From Fimbriiglobus ruber (lineage in GTDB: Bacteria > Planctomycetota > Planctomycetia > Gemmatales > Gemmataceae), in NCBI RefSeq assembly GCF_002197845.1, contig NZ_NIDE01000017.1, forward strand, positions 62,001 through 126,000: DNA of 64,000 nt, given 5' to 3'. Shown here piece after piece: positions 44,421-53,316 of the stretch (positions are counted from its first letter, which is position 1; each line of letters opens with the position of its first letter). Position numbers and translations under genes: made by a program. The notes under the pieces were generated by a model. It was not told where the DNA came from. It saw nothing but the letters and a program-made list of their open reading frames with translations, and did not search any database.

Positions 44421-45274
44421 CCGTATCTCTTCACACCCCTTGTGGGATCAGCGACGGTGGTTGGGCTCCCGTCCTGGCCGCTTGAATCGCGTCGGTCAAA
44501 AACGCCGGCACATTCCGCTCCTGTTGGCGACAGGATGCCACCTCCGTCAAGATCCGCTCGACGAACCGGCTCCCCTTCTCACTCGCCGTGCCGTGGCGCG
44601 TCTTCCGCCCGCACACGGCATGACGCAGAGCCCGCTCGGCCGCGTTGTTCGTCGGTTCGACGCCGGTCACCCGGGTAAACGTCCACAGGCACGTCTCGAC
44701 CGCCGTCAACTCCCGGCAGGTGACCGCCGTCTTGACGCAGCCGCACGCACCCCGCGGCCCGTACACCGCGTCGTCCGGGAGCGGCGGGGCGGTGGTGGTT
44801 CCGCACTGGGTACACGTCAGCCGGTGCTGGTGGTACGCGGTGACGTGCGGTCGGACGACCGGGATTTCGTGGACCTGGTGGACGAGTGGTTGCGGGTCGT
44901 CACCGCCCAACGTGTGCCGACATTTCTTGTAGTGGGTCGGCTTGAAGGGGACGGTGCGGTGGCCTTGGGGTGCCCGGGTTGTCCGCCCCGCTTCCGACCG
45001 GAGGGGATTTTTGGGGGTGCGGGTTTGACGTGGGGCGGGTTGGCCGACGGCGGGAGGGAGGACTGGGACGAGTTCTGGCGGAGACGGGCTTCGCGTTCCG
45101 CGCGTCCAGTACGCGGATCTGTTGTTGGAGGGCGGCGAACACGGCGCGGTGGGCCGTTTGGGCGGGACGGTCGCCCACAACTCCTCGGGGATCGGCGGTT
45201 CGGCACCCATACCCGAGAATGGGCTGATAAGCCCGAGAAATCAAAGCCAGCTGCAAGGGGTGTGAAGGGATACG
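44421..45274 (-). mobile_element. IS66-like element remnant, internally deleted
   Basis: An 854-bp element bounded by near-perfect 21-bp inverted repeats (CGTATCTCTTCACACCCCTTG at the left against CGTATCCCTTCACACCCCTTG read inward at the right). It retains only the N- and C-terminal parts of an IS66-type transposase. Such an element could be moved only in trans. The right end abuts a truncated VapC-like gene. Confidence 0.65.
44431..45210 (-). pseudogene. IS66-like transposase, missing its catalytic core
   Basis: The 259-codon frame ends with the familiar IS66 C-terminus (EPTNNAAERALRHAVCGRKT, then GSRFVERILTEVASCRQQER). The middle has CRHTLGG and the Cys-based TCTQCGTTTAPPLP zinc-binding part. 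The roughly 200 residues holding the DDE triad, normally between them, are absent. At the 5' side the family N-terminus (QNSSQSSLPPSANPPHVKPA) is found in a different frame, so there is also a frameshift. Not functional. Confidence 0.7.
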
Positions 45275-45475
45275 TTTTTTGACACGGCACTCCGGATCAA
45301 TGGCTTCAAAGTTTTGTCGATCGAGCCGCGGCACACGGCCGTCGTGGCCGGTCTTCCCTTCCACCACAAAGACCCGTTCGACCGATTACCCGCGGCCCAA
45401 GCTTTGGTCGAAGGGATCGCCCTCATCAGTGCGGACGGTGCCTTTGATCCTTACGGCGTTCAACGGCTCTGGTGA
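45275..45475 (+). pseudogene. VapC-like PIN-domain toxin, C-terminal fragment
   Basis: The plus-strand frame directly after the IS66-like end reads DTALRINGFKVLSIEPRHTA, then GLPFHHKDPFDRLPAAQAL and ISADGAFDPYGVQRLW before a stop. This is the C-terminal third of a type II PIN toxin with its D-P-F-D and ISAD catalytic blocks. The N-terminal part is missing, and no antitoxin remains, so it is a remnant. Confidence 0.7.
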
Positions 45476-45552
45476 GCGAGAGGAGGCGCAGTCCCCGTGG
45501 TCGCCCAACCGCTGTGGGCGAAGAAATGGCCCCGGGTCGCGGTGATCGACTT

Positions 45553-46782
45553 TCACTGCTCGCCAAACAGCTGCCCCATCGCCTGGCGCACTTTCACGTC
45601 TGCCCGCTGCCATTTGATGGCCTCGCGGACGACATCCACTTCGGCTTTCAGCGATTCGAGCCGGGCTTTGCGGAGGTCGGTTTCGACGCCCGCGCCTTCT
45701 TTCTTGCGGGCTTCAAATTCACTCGCCCGCTTGACCGCGAGCGCGGCTTGTTTCTTCGACAGGGCCACCAATTCGCGTTCGCTCTCCCACTCGACCGCCG
45801 CCGTGCGGATGTCCTTCTCCACCTCGCGTTCCTGCTCGGCCAGATACCCGGCGAGTCGATTGCGGACGCGGTCGAGGTCCGGCCGGCCGAGGAACGAAAG
45901 CGTGTCCCGCAATCCGGGGGCGAGCACGCGGGAGGCGGTCGAAACGACCGCGAGCGACGGGCTTAACCCGTCTAGCGACTGCCTGACTGCTTCCAGCGTC
46001 CGGTAATCCAGCCCGGCGATCAGGTCGCGGAGGGCGTTCAAGTCTTCCCGTGCGGTCAACCCGAGGCGGACGGCTTGTTCGACGTCGAACGCCGCCGGGG
46101 CAACGTGGAGGGAGTCGACCGGGAGGAGCGGCGGGCTGTTGGCGTCGAGGCCGAGGAGTGGTTTCAACTCGCGGTTCAGCCGGCCGATCCCGGCCCGCAG
46201 TTTGACGCGGTCGGCGCGGGTCTCGATCTGCTGTTTGCGCAGCGTGTAAAACTCGGGCGATTCCTCCGCCCCTTCGGCGATCGCTTTCTCCCCGTACGTG
46301 ACCAGCGCGTCGACTTCGACCTGGCTGGCGGTCTGGAGGTCCGACAGCAGTTCGGCTTCGAGGAGCTGATAGTAGAGGTCGAGGGCCGCGCCGGCCGTCC
46401 GGTTGCGGGCCTCGTCGCTCAGGTGGTTGGCGGTCACGTTGCGCAGCCATCGCACGGACTGCCCTGGACCGTTCGTGCAGACGACCGGGTCCGCGACGGC
46501 CCGCGCGATTTGATTTCCCAAGACGGAATTCCGGGCTGCACGCTTACGGCACTCGTCCGCTGACAATTGCTGGTATGAAGGCGGGTCTGACGGCGTTGAA
46601 GCCGGCGGGACATTGTCCGGAATTGCCGACAAGTCGAGCGGAGCAAGACGGCGCGGGCCGGTGGAGAGGTCGGGGCCGACGTTCGGGCCGTACCCGTAAT
46701 TCATGAGTGCGTATTTACACCCGCCCGAGACCGGACAGACCGCGGCGGCGACCAGCACAATGAGCCATCCGCGGGCGCGCAT
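45553..46782 (-). CDS. TolC-like outer membrane efflux lipoprotein
   Basis: 409 residues with lipoprotein signal (VLVAAAVCPVSGGC, Cys about residue 22). The body is two long helical halves rich in Ala, Leu, Glu and Arg, with TolC-type segments such as ALDLYYQLLEAELLSDLQTA and KRASEFEARKKEGAGVETDL. This is the layout of outer membrane factors of export systems. It is somewhat shorter than typical TolC and no inner-membrane pump genes are adjacent, so its partner is unknown. Confidence 0.6.
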   Translation of the reverse strand: MRARGWLIVLVAAAVCPVSGGCKYALMNYGYGPNVGPDLSTGPRRLAPLDLSAIPDNVPPASTPSDPPSYQQLSADECRKRAARNSVLGNQIARAVADPVVCTNGPGQSVRWLRNVTANHLSDEARNRTAGAALDLYYQLLEAELLSDLQTASQVEVDALVTYGEKAIAEGAEESPEFYTLRKQQIETRADRVKLRAGIGRLNRELKPLLGLDANSPPLLPVDSLHVAPAAFDVEQAVRLGLTAREDLNALRDLIAGLDYRTLEAVRQSLDGLSPSLAVVSTASRVLAPGLRDTLSFLGRPDLDRVRNRLAGYLAEQEREVEKDIRTAAVEWESERELVALSKKQAALAVKRASEFEARKKEGAGVETDLRKARLESLKAEVDVVREAIKWQRADVKVRQAMGQLFGEQ

Positions 46783-46909
46783 ACCTGCCGTTCCCCCAGG
46801 GTAGACTTCCCCCGACCGGTTTTATCGGCAGAAATTACCAACGACTTGATCGGCTCGCGTGGAAATGAGTAAAGTCGCTGGGGGAACACCGGCCGTCCCT
46901 TTCAGGCCT

Positions 46910-48937
46910 TCACGAACCCCCGATCTTCGCCTTCAGTCCCCACGTCTTTCCGTCCGCCGGGGGCGGGCTTTTGACCACATACTCGGGCGGCACTTCGACG
47001 AGTTCGACGTCACCGGGGCGGTCCGGGGTCGTCAGGAAGATGCGATCGAACTCGGCTTCCGTCGCCATCAGGGCCTCGACCACGAGGGGGTCGAACGCGA
47101 CGCCCGCGTCGCGGGTGAGGTTCAGCACGGTCTCGGCGTGCGCCATGTTGCGGACGCCGCGCAGGAAGTCGTAGGCGTCGGCGACCGCCACGACCCGGGC
47201 GGCCGCCGGGATGCGGTCGCCGGCCAGGCGGTCCGGGAAGCCGGTGCCGTCCCACCGCTCGTGGTGGTGGCGGACGACCGCCCGGGCGACCCGGAGGAAC
47301 GGCAACGCGGACCCGTGGGCCTCGGCCAGCTCTTCGAGGATGGCGTCGCCGATGACCGGGTGCGTTTCGTACGTGTGCCGGTCGGACGGGAGGTGTTCGC
47401 CGGGCGGGGACGCCAGCACCTCGTCGGGCACCCCGACCAGTCCGAGGTCATGGGCGGCCGCGGCCGCGGTCAAATCCGCGACGTGCGCCGGGTCGGCGAA
47501 CATCGGCCAGTTCGGGTGCGGGGCCAGCTTGGACGCGAGGACGCGGGCATATTCGGCGATCCGCCGCTGGTGCCCCGCGGACTCGGTCGGACGGGCGGCC
47601 GCAGCACCGGCGAGGCCCGCGAGGACGGCAGCCCGGGCGGCGGCGGCGGCCCGGGCGGTGTCGCGAACAACATCTTCCAGGTGCCCGATCGCGGCCCGCA
47701 GGGCCGATCCCTCCGCGCCGGTACCAAGTACGGCGTCCGCGGACGGATGTGTTGACGGAGCAGCGAATTCGGCGAGGGCGGCCGCGGCTTCCGCCGCGGT
47801 CGGGCGCTCGCCGGGGGACTTGGACAACATCCGCCCGAGCAGCGTGTCAATGGCGGGCGGCAGGTCCGGGGCCACCTCGTTCAGCCGCTTCGGTTGACCA
47901 CTCCGGATCGCCTCGGCGGCTTCCGCCGGGGTCCGCACTTGCGGGAACGGGAGTTGGCCGGTGAGAACCCAGAAGAGCGTCGCCCCGAGTCCGTAGACGT
48001 CCGCCGGCGGGCCGGCCGTCGGGGAGTCCGCGAGCTGCTCCGGGGCCATGAACTCCAGGCTCCCGATCAGGCTCTTGATCGGGGTGGCCGTACTCGCGAA
48101 CTCGCGGGTCAGGCCGAAATCGATCAGCTTGATCTGCCGGGCGGGCGTGAGGAGCAGGTTGCTCGGTTTGACGTCCCGGTGGACGAGTCCGGCCGCGTGC
48201 GTAGCGTCCAGGGCGGTGGCGATCTGTCGGCCCCATTCGCACGCCAGCCCGACCGACTGCGTCCCGCGCTCGTAAATGTACTGCTCCAGGTCGCCGCCAG
48301 TGACCCGCTCCATCACGAGATACATCAGGGTCGCCGGAACGGTTCCGGCTTCGATCGGAGCCGGGACCGATCCAGCGTCGTACACGGCGACAATGTGTGG
48401 GTGATTTAACCCGGCGAGCAACCGAATCTCGGTCTCGAACCGCTCCACCACCGCGGGCAGGGTCGTTTCGCCCACCCGCATTAGTTTGAGCGCGACCGGC
48501 CGCCGCATGAACGGGTGTTCGGCCGCGAACACCGTCCCGATGCTCCCGCTGTTGAGCCGGTCGGTAATCCGGTACGGCCCGACGATCAAACTTGCGGCGT
48601 GCCCGCCGAGGGTCCGGGACACCTGATACCGGGTCAAGGCCCCGAGCCCGACGAGGGCGTCGCCGACCCGCTCGCGGGTGTGGAGCTGGCCGAGCCGGTC
48701 GCCGGCCTTCCGCAGAAACGCCGTGGCTTCCGCCCCGCTGAGCACGCCGACCGTGAACAGTTCCGCGAGGACCGAGCGGGCGGACCCCGGAACCCCCGCG
48801 TGTTCGAGGGCGGGAGGCAGTCGGCGGGGCGGCGGGGTGGTTGTGACGGCGGAGGATTGGGCGGACGCGGCGGTTTCGGCCGCCGCGCGGGCCTGGGCAC
48901 TTTCTCGGGCGGTTCGGAGCTGCGGAAGCGAATTCAT
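46910..48937 (-). CDS. Ser/Thr protein kinase fused to an HD-GYP-like domain
   Basis: 675 residues, no signal peptide. Residues about 120-395 are a Hanks-type kinase: Gly loop RLNSGSIGTVFA, Lys151 in VALKLM, HRDVKPSN (253-260), DFGL (273-276) and MAPE. Residues about 450-640 are an HD-GYP-type hydrolase: H455, AAHDLGLVGVPDEVL with His496-Asp497, HHHERWDGTGFPDRLAGDRI (GYP as GFP) and ARVVAVADAYDFL. HD-GYP domains hydrolyse cyclic di-GMP. The kinase half could control, or respond with, the second-messenger half. No membrane helix, so the protein is cytosolic. Confidence 0.85.
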   Translation of the reverse strand: MNSLPQLRTARESAQARAAAETAASAQSSAVTTTPPPRRLPPALEHAGVPGSARSVLAELFTVGVLSGAEATAFLRKAGDRLGQLHTRERVGDALVGLGALTRYQVSRTLGGHAASLIVGPYRITDRLNSGSIGTVFAAEHPFMRRPVALKLMRVGETTLPAVVERFETEIRLLAGLNHPHIVAVYDAGSVPAPIEAGTVPATLMYLVMERVTGGDLEQYIYERGTQSVGLACEWGRQIATALDATHAAGLVHRDVKPSNLLLTPARQIKLIDFGLTREFASTATPIKSLIGSLEFMAPEQLADSPTAGPPADVYGLGATLFWVLTGQLPFPQVRTPAEAAEAIRSGQPKRLNEVAPDLPPAIDTLLGRMLSKSPGERPTAAEAAAALAEFAAPSTHPSADAVLGTGAEGSALRAAIGHLEDVVRDTARAAAAARAAVLAGLAGAAAARPTESAGHQRRIAEYARVLASKLAPHPNWPMFADPAHVADLTAAAAAHDLGLVGVPDEVLASPPGEHLPSDRHTYETHPVIGDAILEELAEAHGSALPFLRVARAVVRHHHERWDGTGFPDRLAGDRIPAAARVVAVADAYDFLRGVRNMAHAETVLNLTRDAGVAFDPLVVEALMATEAEFDRIFLTTPDRPGDVELVEVPPEYVVKSPPPADGKTWGLKAKIGGS

Positions 48938-49557
48938 GTGCGGTGTGGAAAATCGACTGTGGGCCGAGGGAATTCCGCCGGACGATGACTTACGCCCGAA
49001 CCGGACGCCGCGCTACCCAAAGTTAGGGCACGAGTGCGACCGGGGCAAACCGTTCGGCGCGGCGAGATCGCTCTCATTCGCCCGCGAATGATTTGTATTG
49101 TGCAGTCGTAGTGGTGCTGGATGATCGACGGCGCAGTGCCGTTACGACGTGGGGTCATCGATCGGACGACGCACCGCCTCCACCCACACCGCGCCCCTCA
49201 AGATGCCGAGGGGGGTTCTGGCGTGAGCGGATGATCGGGTACCGCCCAGCAGTAGGCAGCACGACCTTCCAGGTGGCGAATTCCAAACGCGGTCTGGAAG
49301 GCCGCGCCACCACGCAGTCGCGTCGTGGCGCCTGGGGGCATTTTTTGCATTTATTGCGCTGAAACCCCTGTTTTGGGCCGGCGCGTCTCCGCGACTGCCG
49401 AGCCGTGGCCGCCTGGGGGCATTTTTTGCATTTATTGCGCTGAAATCCCTGTTTTAGGACCGGCGGGTCGCCACGGATATCGAGGTGTTACCGCACTGAA
49501 ATCCGGCCCCAACTTCGTTTGGCGCGGCCAATTAAGACTGATGAGGGGAGCGAGGCT
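48938..49557. other. Intergenic region with a direct repeat
   Basis: About 620 bases without a supported gene, between the divergent promoter side of the kinase gene and the 3' end of the YHS-domain gene. It contains a pair of about 52-bp direct repeats (listed separately). Confidence 0.5.
49331..49464. repeat. Pair of about 52-bp direct repeats, 81 bases apart
   Basis: Copies start at 49331 and 49412 and share CCTGGGGGCATTTTTTGCAT, then TTATTGCGCTGAAA, with only a few differences after that. They read in frame as a repeated GGIFCIYCAE peptide on the plus strand, but no ribosome-binding site supports translation. Nature unknown. Confidence 0.7.
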
Positions 49558-50268
49558 TTACTTCTGCTTCGCCTCGAACATCTTCACGTACTTCTCCGGG
49601 TTTTCCATGAACGCATCCCGGCACCCGCTGCAGCAGACGTAGTACGTTTGCCCCTTGTACGTCACCTTCGAGGTGCCGCGACCTCCCGTTACCACACACT
49701 CGGGGCCGGTGTTCGCCGACGCGAACGGTTCGCCCTCTTTCGTCGCGCCGACCTGATATTTGCGGGCGAACGCGGCTTCCGGAGCGGTCGTCGGTTTCGT
49801 CTCGCACCGGTAGAGGAATCGGTTGGCGTGCAACAGCGTGACGACGAGGCGCTGCGTCTGGTTCGCGGCCGTGTCAGTGCGGTCGAGCGTGAGGGCTTGC
49901 TCGCCGCGCTTGCCGGCGGTCATGGTGCCCGTGAACACGAGCGCGTCTTTCGGCTCGGTCGCCGGGGTCAGGGTGAGTTGAAACTGGTTCTTGTCGGCCA
50001 CGTACCGCAGATCGCCCCGCGCGAAGTATTTACCCTTCTCGAACGTGAGCGCGAGCCACGCGTCGTCGCCCTTGAACTGCCAGGCGCACGCGATCGTTTC
50101 AGTCCAGAAACCCTTCTCGCGTTCTTCGCGCGTCCCTTCGGGCGTACCAGTACCCTTCCATGAGCCGACGAGCGCGTTCAGCGGCTTCAATGCGTCTTTG
50201 GACGTTTTCGGGGCACCGTCAGCTCCGGCGACGAGACCAATGAACAGGAGGGCGGGCAGGCTGAACAT
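49558..50268 (-). CDS. Secreted protein with DUF1579-like domain and C-terminal YHS domain
   Basis: 236 residues; N-terminal signal sequence MFSLPALLFIGLVAGADG. Residues 25-150 include LNALVGSWKGTGTPEGTREE and look like the DUF1579/lipocalin-like fold. The last 50 residues form a YHS/TRASH-type metal-binding domain: YYVCCSGCRDAFMENPEKYV with the Cys pair and ENPEKY ending. YHS domains often bind heavy metals such as copper. Combination implies a metal-sensing or metal-handling periplasmic protein; inference. Confidence 0.65.
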   Translation of the reverse strand: MFSLPALLFIGLVAGADGAPKTSKDALKPLNALVGSWKGTGTPEGTREEREKGFWTETIACAWQFKGDDAWLALTFEKGKYFARGDLRYVADKNQFQLTLTPATEPKDALVFTGTMTAGKRGEQALTLDRTDTAANQTQRLVVTLLHANRFLYRCETKPTTAPEAAFARKYQVGATKEGEPFASANTGPECVVTGGRGTSKVTYKGQTYYVCCSGCRDAFMENPEKYVKMFEAKQK

Positions 50269-50292
50269 CCGGCATCCTCGGCAAGAGTGATG

Positions 50293-50766
50293 TTACTTCC
50301 GCTTCAAGTTCACCTGACACGCACCATTGTGGCACGGCACGAGGTCGTACCGGTTTTTGGCGACCCAGAGATAAATCTTGTTCCCGATCCACGGCACGCC
50401 GGGCAGGTAAAGGAACGGCGCGAACGCGAGCGTGACCGGGAGCCGCCACGCGATCCAACGGAACGCGCGAAACCCGGCGTAAGCGTGCTGCCGGTCCGGG
50501 GTCAGGACGTGCATCTCTTCGAGCAGGCGTTTCGAGTCGAGTGGGACGTTGGCGTGGGGCAGGTGGGCGGTGTCGCGGGCGTCCTGAAACGCGATCAAGC
50601 CGAACCAGTCGAGTGCCTTCAACACCTTGATCGACCGCTGGCAGAGCGGGCAGGTGCCGTCGAACAGCACAATGCCTTTGCCGTCGGTCGCGGCGGTCGA
50701 AACGGTAGCGACTTCGGCAGTAACGGATGACATCGATCGGCCCTCGTGGAGCAACTCTCTTATCAT
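50293..50766 (-). CDS. DCC-family (DUF393) thiol-disulfide oxidoreductase-like protein
   Basis: 157 residues; an internal ATG at 50733 (MSSVTAEVATVST) is an alternative start. DCC signature FDGTCPLCQRS is visible near residue 39, with the CxxC pair. Then HVLTPDRQHAYAGFRAFRWI, a short hydrophobic region and a C-terminal Cys (LVPCHNGACQ). Family members have a thioredoxin-like fold; biochemical role little known. Not in an obvious operon. Confidence 0.8.
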   Translation of the reverse strand: MIRELLHEGRSMSSVTAEVATVSTAATDGKGIVLFDGTCPLCQRSIKVLKALDWFGLIAFQDARDTAHLPHANVPLDSKRLLEEMHVLTPDRQHAYAGFRAFRWIAWRLPVTLAFAPFLYLPGVPWIGNKIYLWVAKNRYDLVPCHNGACQVNLKRK

Positions 50767-50866
50767 CCTAACCGCGGAACGCGCCGCGGGACCACCGATT
50801 CCGAGCCGACTTGCGTGACAGAATCACCGCACCGTCGATACCAGCTGCCGGCGCGGGGATCGCCTG

Positions 50867-52321
50867 TCAAATAATCTGCTTGATCGGCTCGGCCCCCTCG
50901 ACGCCGACGAGCTTCTGATTCAGGCCGCCGTAGAAGTACGACAGGCCGTTCGGATCGAGGCCCATTTGATGTAAGACCGTCGCGTGCAGGTTCTTGACGT
51001 GGAACCGGTCGCGGACGGCGTTACTCCCAAGTTCGTCGGTCTCTCCGACGCACGTGCCGCCCTTGATGCCGCCGCCGGCCATCCACATGGTAAAGCCGTA
51101 GGCGTTGTGGTCCCGGCCGGTCCCCTGGGCGTATTCGGCCGTCGGCTGGCGACCGAACTCGCCGCCCCAAATCACGATAGTGCTGTCGAGCAGGCCCGTT
51201 CGCTTCAAGTCCTTGATGAGCCCGGCGACCGGCTTGTCGGTGTCGCCGGCGTGCTTGGTGTGGTTCTTGACGATGTCCGAGTGGGCGTCCCAGTTGTCGT
51301 CGTTGTGGGCCCCGCCGGAGTAGACTTGAACGAACCGCACGCCCCGCTCGACGAGCCGCCGGGCGAGCAGACACTTCCGGCCGAAGTCCGCGGTCCGCGG
51401 CTCGTCAATGCCGTACATCGCGTGCGTTTCTTCCGTTTCCTTGGAAAAGTCGACGGCTTCGGGGGCGTACTGCTGCATCTTGTACGCCAGCTCGTAACTC
51501 GCGATGCGGGCCATGAGTTCGGAGTTGTCGGCCCGCGGGGCGAGGTGGTCTTCGTTCTTTTCCTTGAGCCGGTCGAGGAGGAGCCGTTGTTGTTCGCGGG
51601 TCGTCTCGGCCGGCGGCGCGAGGTCGTGGATCGGCGTTCCATTCGCGCGGACGACCACGCCCTGGTAAGCGGCCGGCATGTACCCGCTGGACCAGTTCTT
51701 GGCCCCGGAGATCGGCCCGCCGGTCTTGTCCAACATGACCACGAACCCGGGCAGGTTTTCGTTCTCGCTGCCCAGGCCGTAAGTCACCCACGAGCCGAGG
51801 CACGGGTTGCCGCTCAGCAGGCGGCCGGAGTTCATCATCAACATGGCTGACCCGTGGATCGGCGACTCGGCGTACAGGCTGTGGATGAACGCGAGGTCGT
51901 CGACGCAGGTAGCCGTGTGCGGGAACAGGTCCGACACCCACTTGCCCGACTTCCCGTACTGCTTGAACTTCCACTTCGGCCCGACGACCCGGCCCTCGTT
52001 CTTGTGCCCGCCGCGGCCGAACGTCTTGACCGGGATCGTCTTGCCGTCGAGCGGGTAGAGGGCCGGCTTGTAATCGTACGTGTCGATGTGGCTCGGGCCG
52101 CCGTAGCAGAAGATGAAGATGACGGCCTTGGCCTTGGCCGGGTACATCGGCTTTTTGGCCACCATCGGGTTGGCGAACTTGACCGGCGTGTGGCCGACCT
52201 CGTTGGCGGCCGCGTCCCGCCCCATCATCCCGGCGAGCGCCAGCCCGGAGAACCCGCCGCCGGCCTGCCAGAAAAACTCGCGCCGCGTGCGCCCGCAGAA
52301 CTGGCCGGAAGGAAGCGTCAT
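50867..52321 (-). CDS. DUF1501 protein with twin-arginine signal
   Basis: 484 residues. The N-terminus GRTRREFFWQAGGGFSGLAL is a Tat signal, so it is exported folded. Family features: VIFIFCYGGPSHIDTYDYKP, HGSAMLMMNSGRLLSGNP, GGAHNDDNWDAHSDIVKNHT and VIWGGEFGRQPTAEYAQGTG. The fold is related to alkaline-phosphatase-like/sulfatase enzymes. In planctomycetes these genes normally sit beside a DUF1549/DUF1553 gene; none is seen here, so this copy stands alone. Confidence 0.9.
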   Translation of the reverse strand: MTLPSGQFCGRTRREFFWQAGGGFSGLALAGMMGRDAAANEVGHTPVKFANPMVAKKPMYPAKAKAVIFIFCYGGPSHIDTYDYKPALYPLDGKTIPVKTFGRGGHKNEGRVVGPKWKFKQYGKSGKWVSDLFPHTATCVDDLAFIHSLYAESPIHGSAMLMMNSGRLLSGNPCLGSWVTYGLGSENENLPGFVVMLDKTGGPISGAKNWSSGYMPAAYQGVVVRANGTPIHDLAPPAETTREQQRLLLDRLKEKNEDHLAPRADNSELMARIASYELAYKMQQYAPEAVDFSKETEETHAMYGIDEPRTADFGRKCLLARRLVERGVRFVQVYSGGAHNDDNWDAHSDIVKNHTKHAGDTDKPVAGLIKDLKRTGLLDSTIVIWGGEFGRQPTAEYAQGTGRDHNAYGFTMWMAGGGIKGGTCVGETDELGSNAVRDRFHVKNLHATVLHQMGLDPNGLSYFYGGLNQKLVGVEGAEPIKQII

Positions 52322-52456
52322 GAAAGCAACCTCAGAAAACGACCGGAGTGCCTGGCGGGAGTGAAAGCGGGCGAAGGCGACCTTCAGCTTGATGTTATCG
52401 TACTCGGAAGTCCGGCTGGTTCACACCCTCGACGGAGGAAAACATAGGCCGGCTTG

Positions 52457-52936
52457 TCAAGGAATCGAAGGCAAAGTTGGCGCTGGAGGCGAAACGATAA
52501 GGCTTGCCGGAGCAACCTCAACGATACCAGGGAAGCGAGCGAAATCACCTGCGTTTAGGGTCAGGATGTGGGTGATGCTGGGTGCCGTCATGAGCGCCAC
52601 AAGTCGGGCATCATGAACTTGTTTCCCTTGAACAGAGTGAGTGATGAGTAGCGAACGCCAGATCGGATACACCGTCGGCAACTCGGGCAAAAGTGGGAAT
52701 CCGGTTTCGACAGCCTTCAGACGCCGATCGGCTTCGGCGACGGTCAGCCCCCAACCACCTCGGGCAGTGGCTGGACGGGTGCATACGTTCCAGAATTCAG
52801 CAGCGTTCTGTGCGCCGATCGCCAATCCATCACCACGGCCGCGGATGGCCCGAACCGCTCGGTCTACGGTGGTATGTTGCGGATCGGCAGGATCGGCGAG
52901 GCGGATGAGGATGCCGGTGTCGGTTAGGATGAGCAT
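52457..52936 (-). CDS. PIN-domain toxin (VapC-like)
   Basis: 159 residues from the ATG at 52936 (MLILTDTGILIRLADPADPQ), which overlaps the antitoxin stop as TGATG. PIN acidic residues are visible: LTDTGIL (first Asp), QNAAEFWNV (Glu), VHDARLVALM (Asp) and ILTLNAGDFARFPG (Asp). VapC toxins cut specific RNAs. Coupled translation with the gene upstream is the normal toxin-antitoxin layout. Confidence 0.8.
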   Translation of the reverse strand: MLILTDTGILIRLADPADPQHTTVDRAVRAIRGRGDGLAIGAQNAAEFWNVCTRPATARGGWGLTVAEADRRLKAVETGFPLLPELPTVYPIWRSLLITHSVQGKQVHDARLVALMTAPSITHILTLNAGDFARFPGIVEVAPASLIVSPPAPTLPSIP

Positions 52937-53190
52937 CAATCGTGATCATCGTAGAGTTCGGCCCGGGACCAGTTGGTCGGGAGCGGCGGGACGGGCGGAC
53001 CAGATGCCAAGGCTTTGAGCGCCCGGTCAAACACATCAAGCGACGGCCACAAGCTCGACAACTCTGCCGTCGGCCTGCCTGTCGTGGAACGGAGGTACAC
53101 AACGAACGACTCGACAGCCTGAATGGCTTCAGGTGGCAGTCCCGATACGTCCACGGCCGATGGTGCCGGGTGAGTGAGTTCGATAACCAT
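52936..53190 (-). CDS. Antitoxin of the PIN toxin
   Basis: 84 residues from the ATG at 53190 (MVIELTHPAPSAVDVSGLPP); the frame extends 27 codons further upstream. Short acidic protein with the pattern GLPPEAIQAVESFVVYLRST and a C-terminal tail SRAELYDDHD that could wrap the toxin. I recognise no named DNA-binding fold, so its type is assigned from position: it ends by overlapping the toxin start. Confidence 0.65.
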   Translation of the reverse strand: MVIELTHPAPSAVDVSGLPPEAIQAVESFVVYLRSTTGRPTAELSSLWPSLDVFDRALKALASGPPVPPLPTNWSRAELYDDHD

Positions 53191-53316
53191 GTCATCAAGA
53201 TACCACGGGAAACGAACCTGATCCAGCCTCCAGCCGTCCTTGCGAGCTACTGAGTAGGATCTGGCTCCCATAGAATTGCGGAAGGTTGTGTTGCGTCAAG
53301 ATTCCAGGTGCGCGCC

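Noticed and set aside
44440-45282. 280-codon plus-strand frame
   Set aside because: Antisense to the IS66-like transposase remnant.
49331-49464. Possible CRISPR array
   Set aside because: Only two repeats of about 52 bp with differences between them, and a single spacer; no cas genes nearby.
49325-49642. 105-codon frame containing a repeated GGIFCIYCAE peptide
   Set aside because: The repetition comes from the DNA direct repeat; no start signal and the frame runs into the antisense of the YHS-domain gene.
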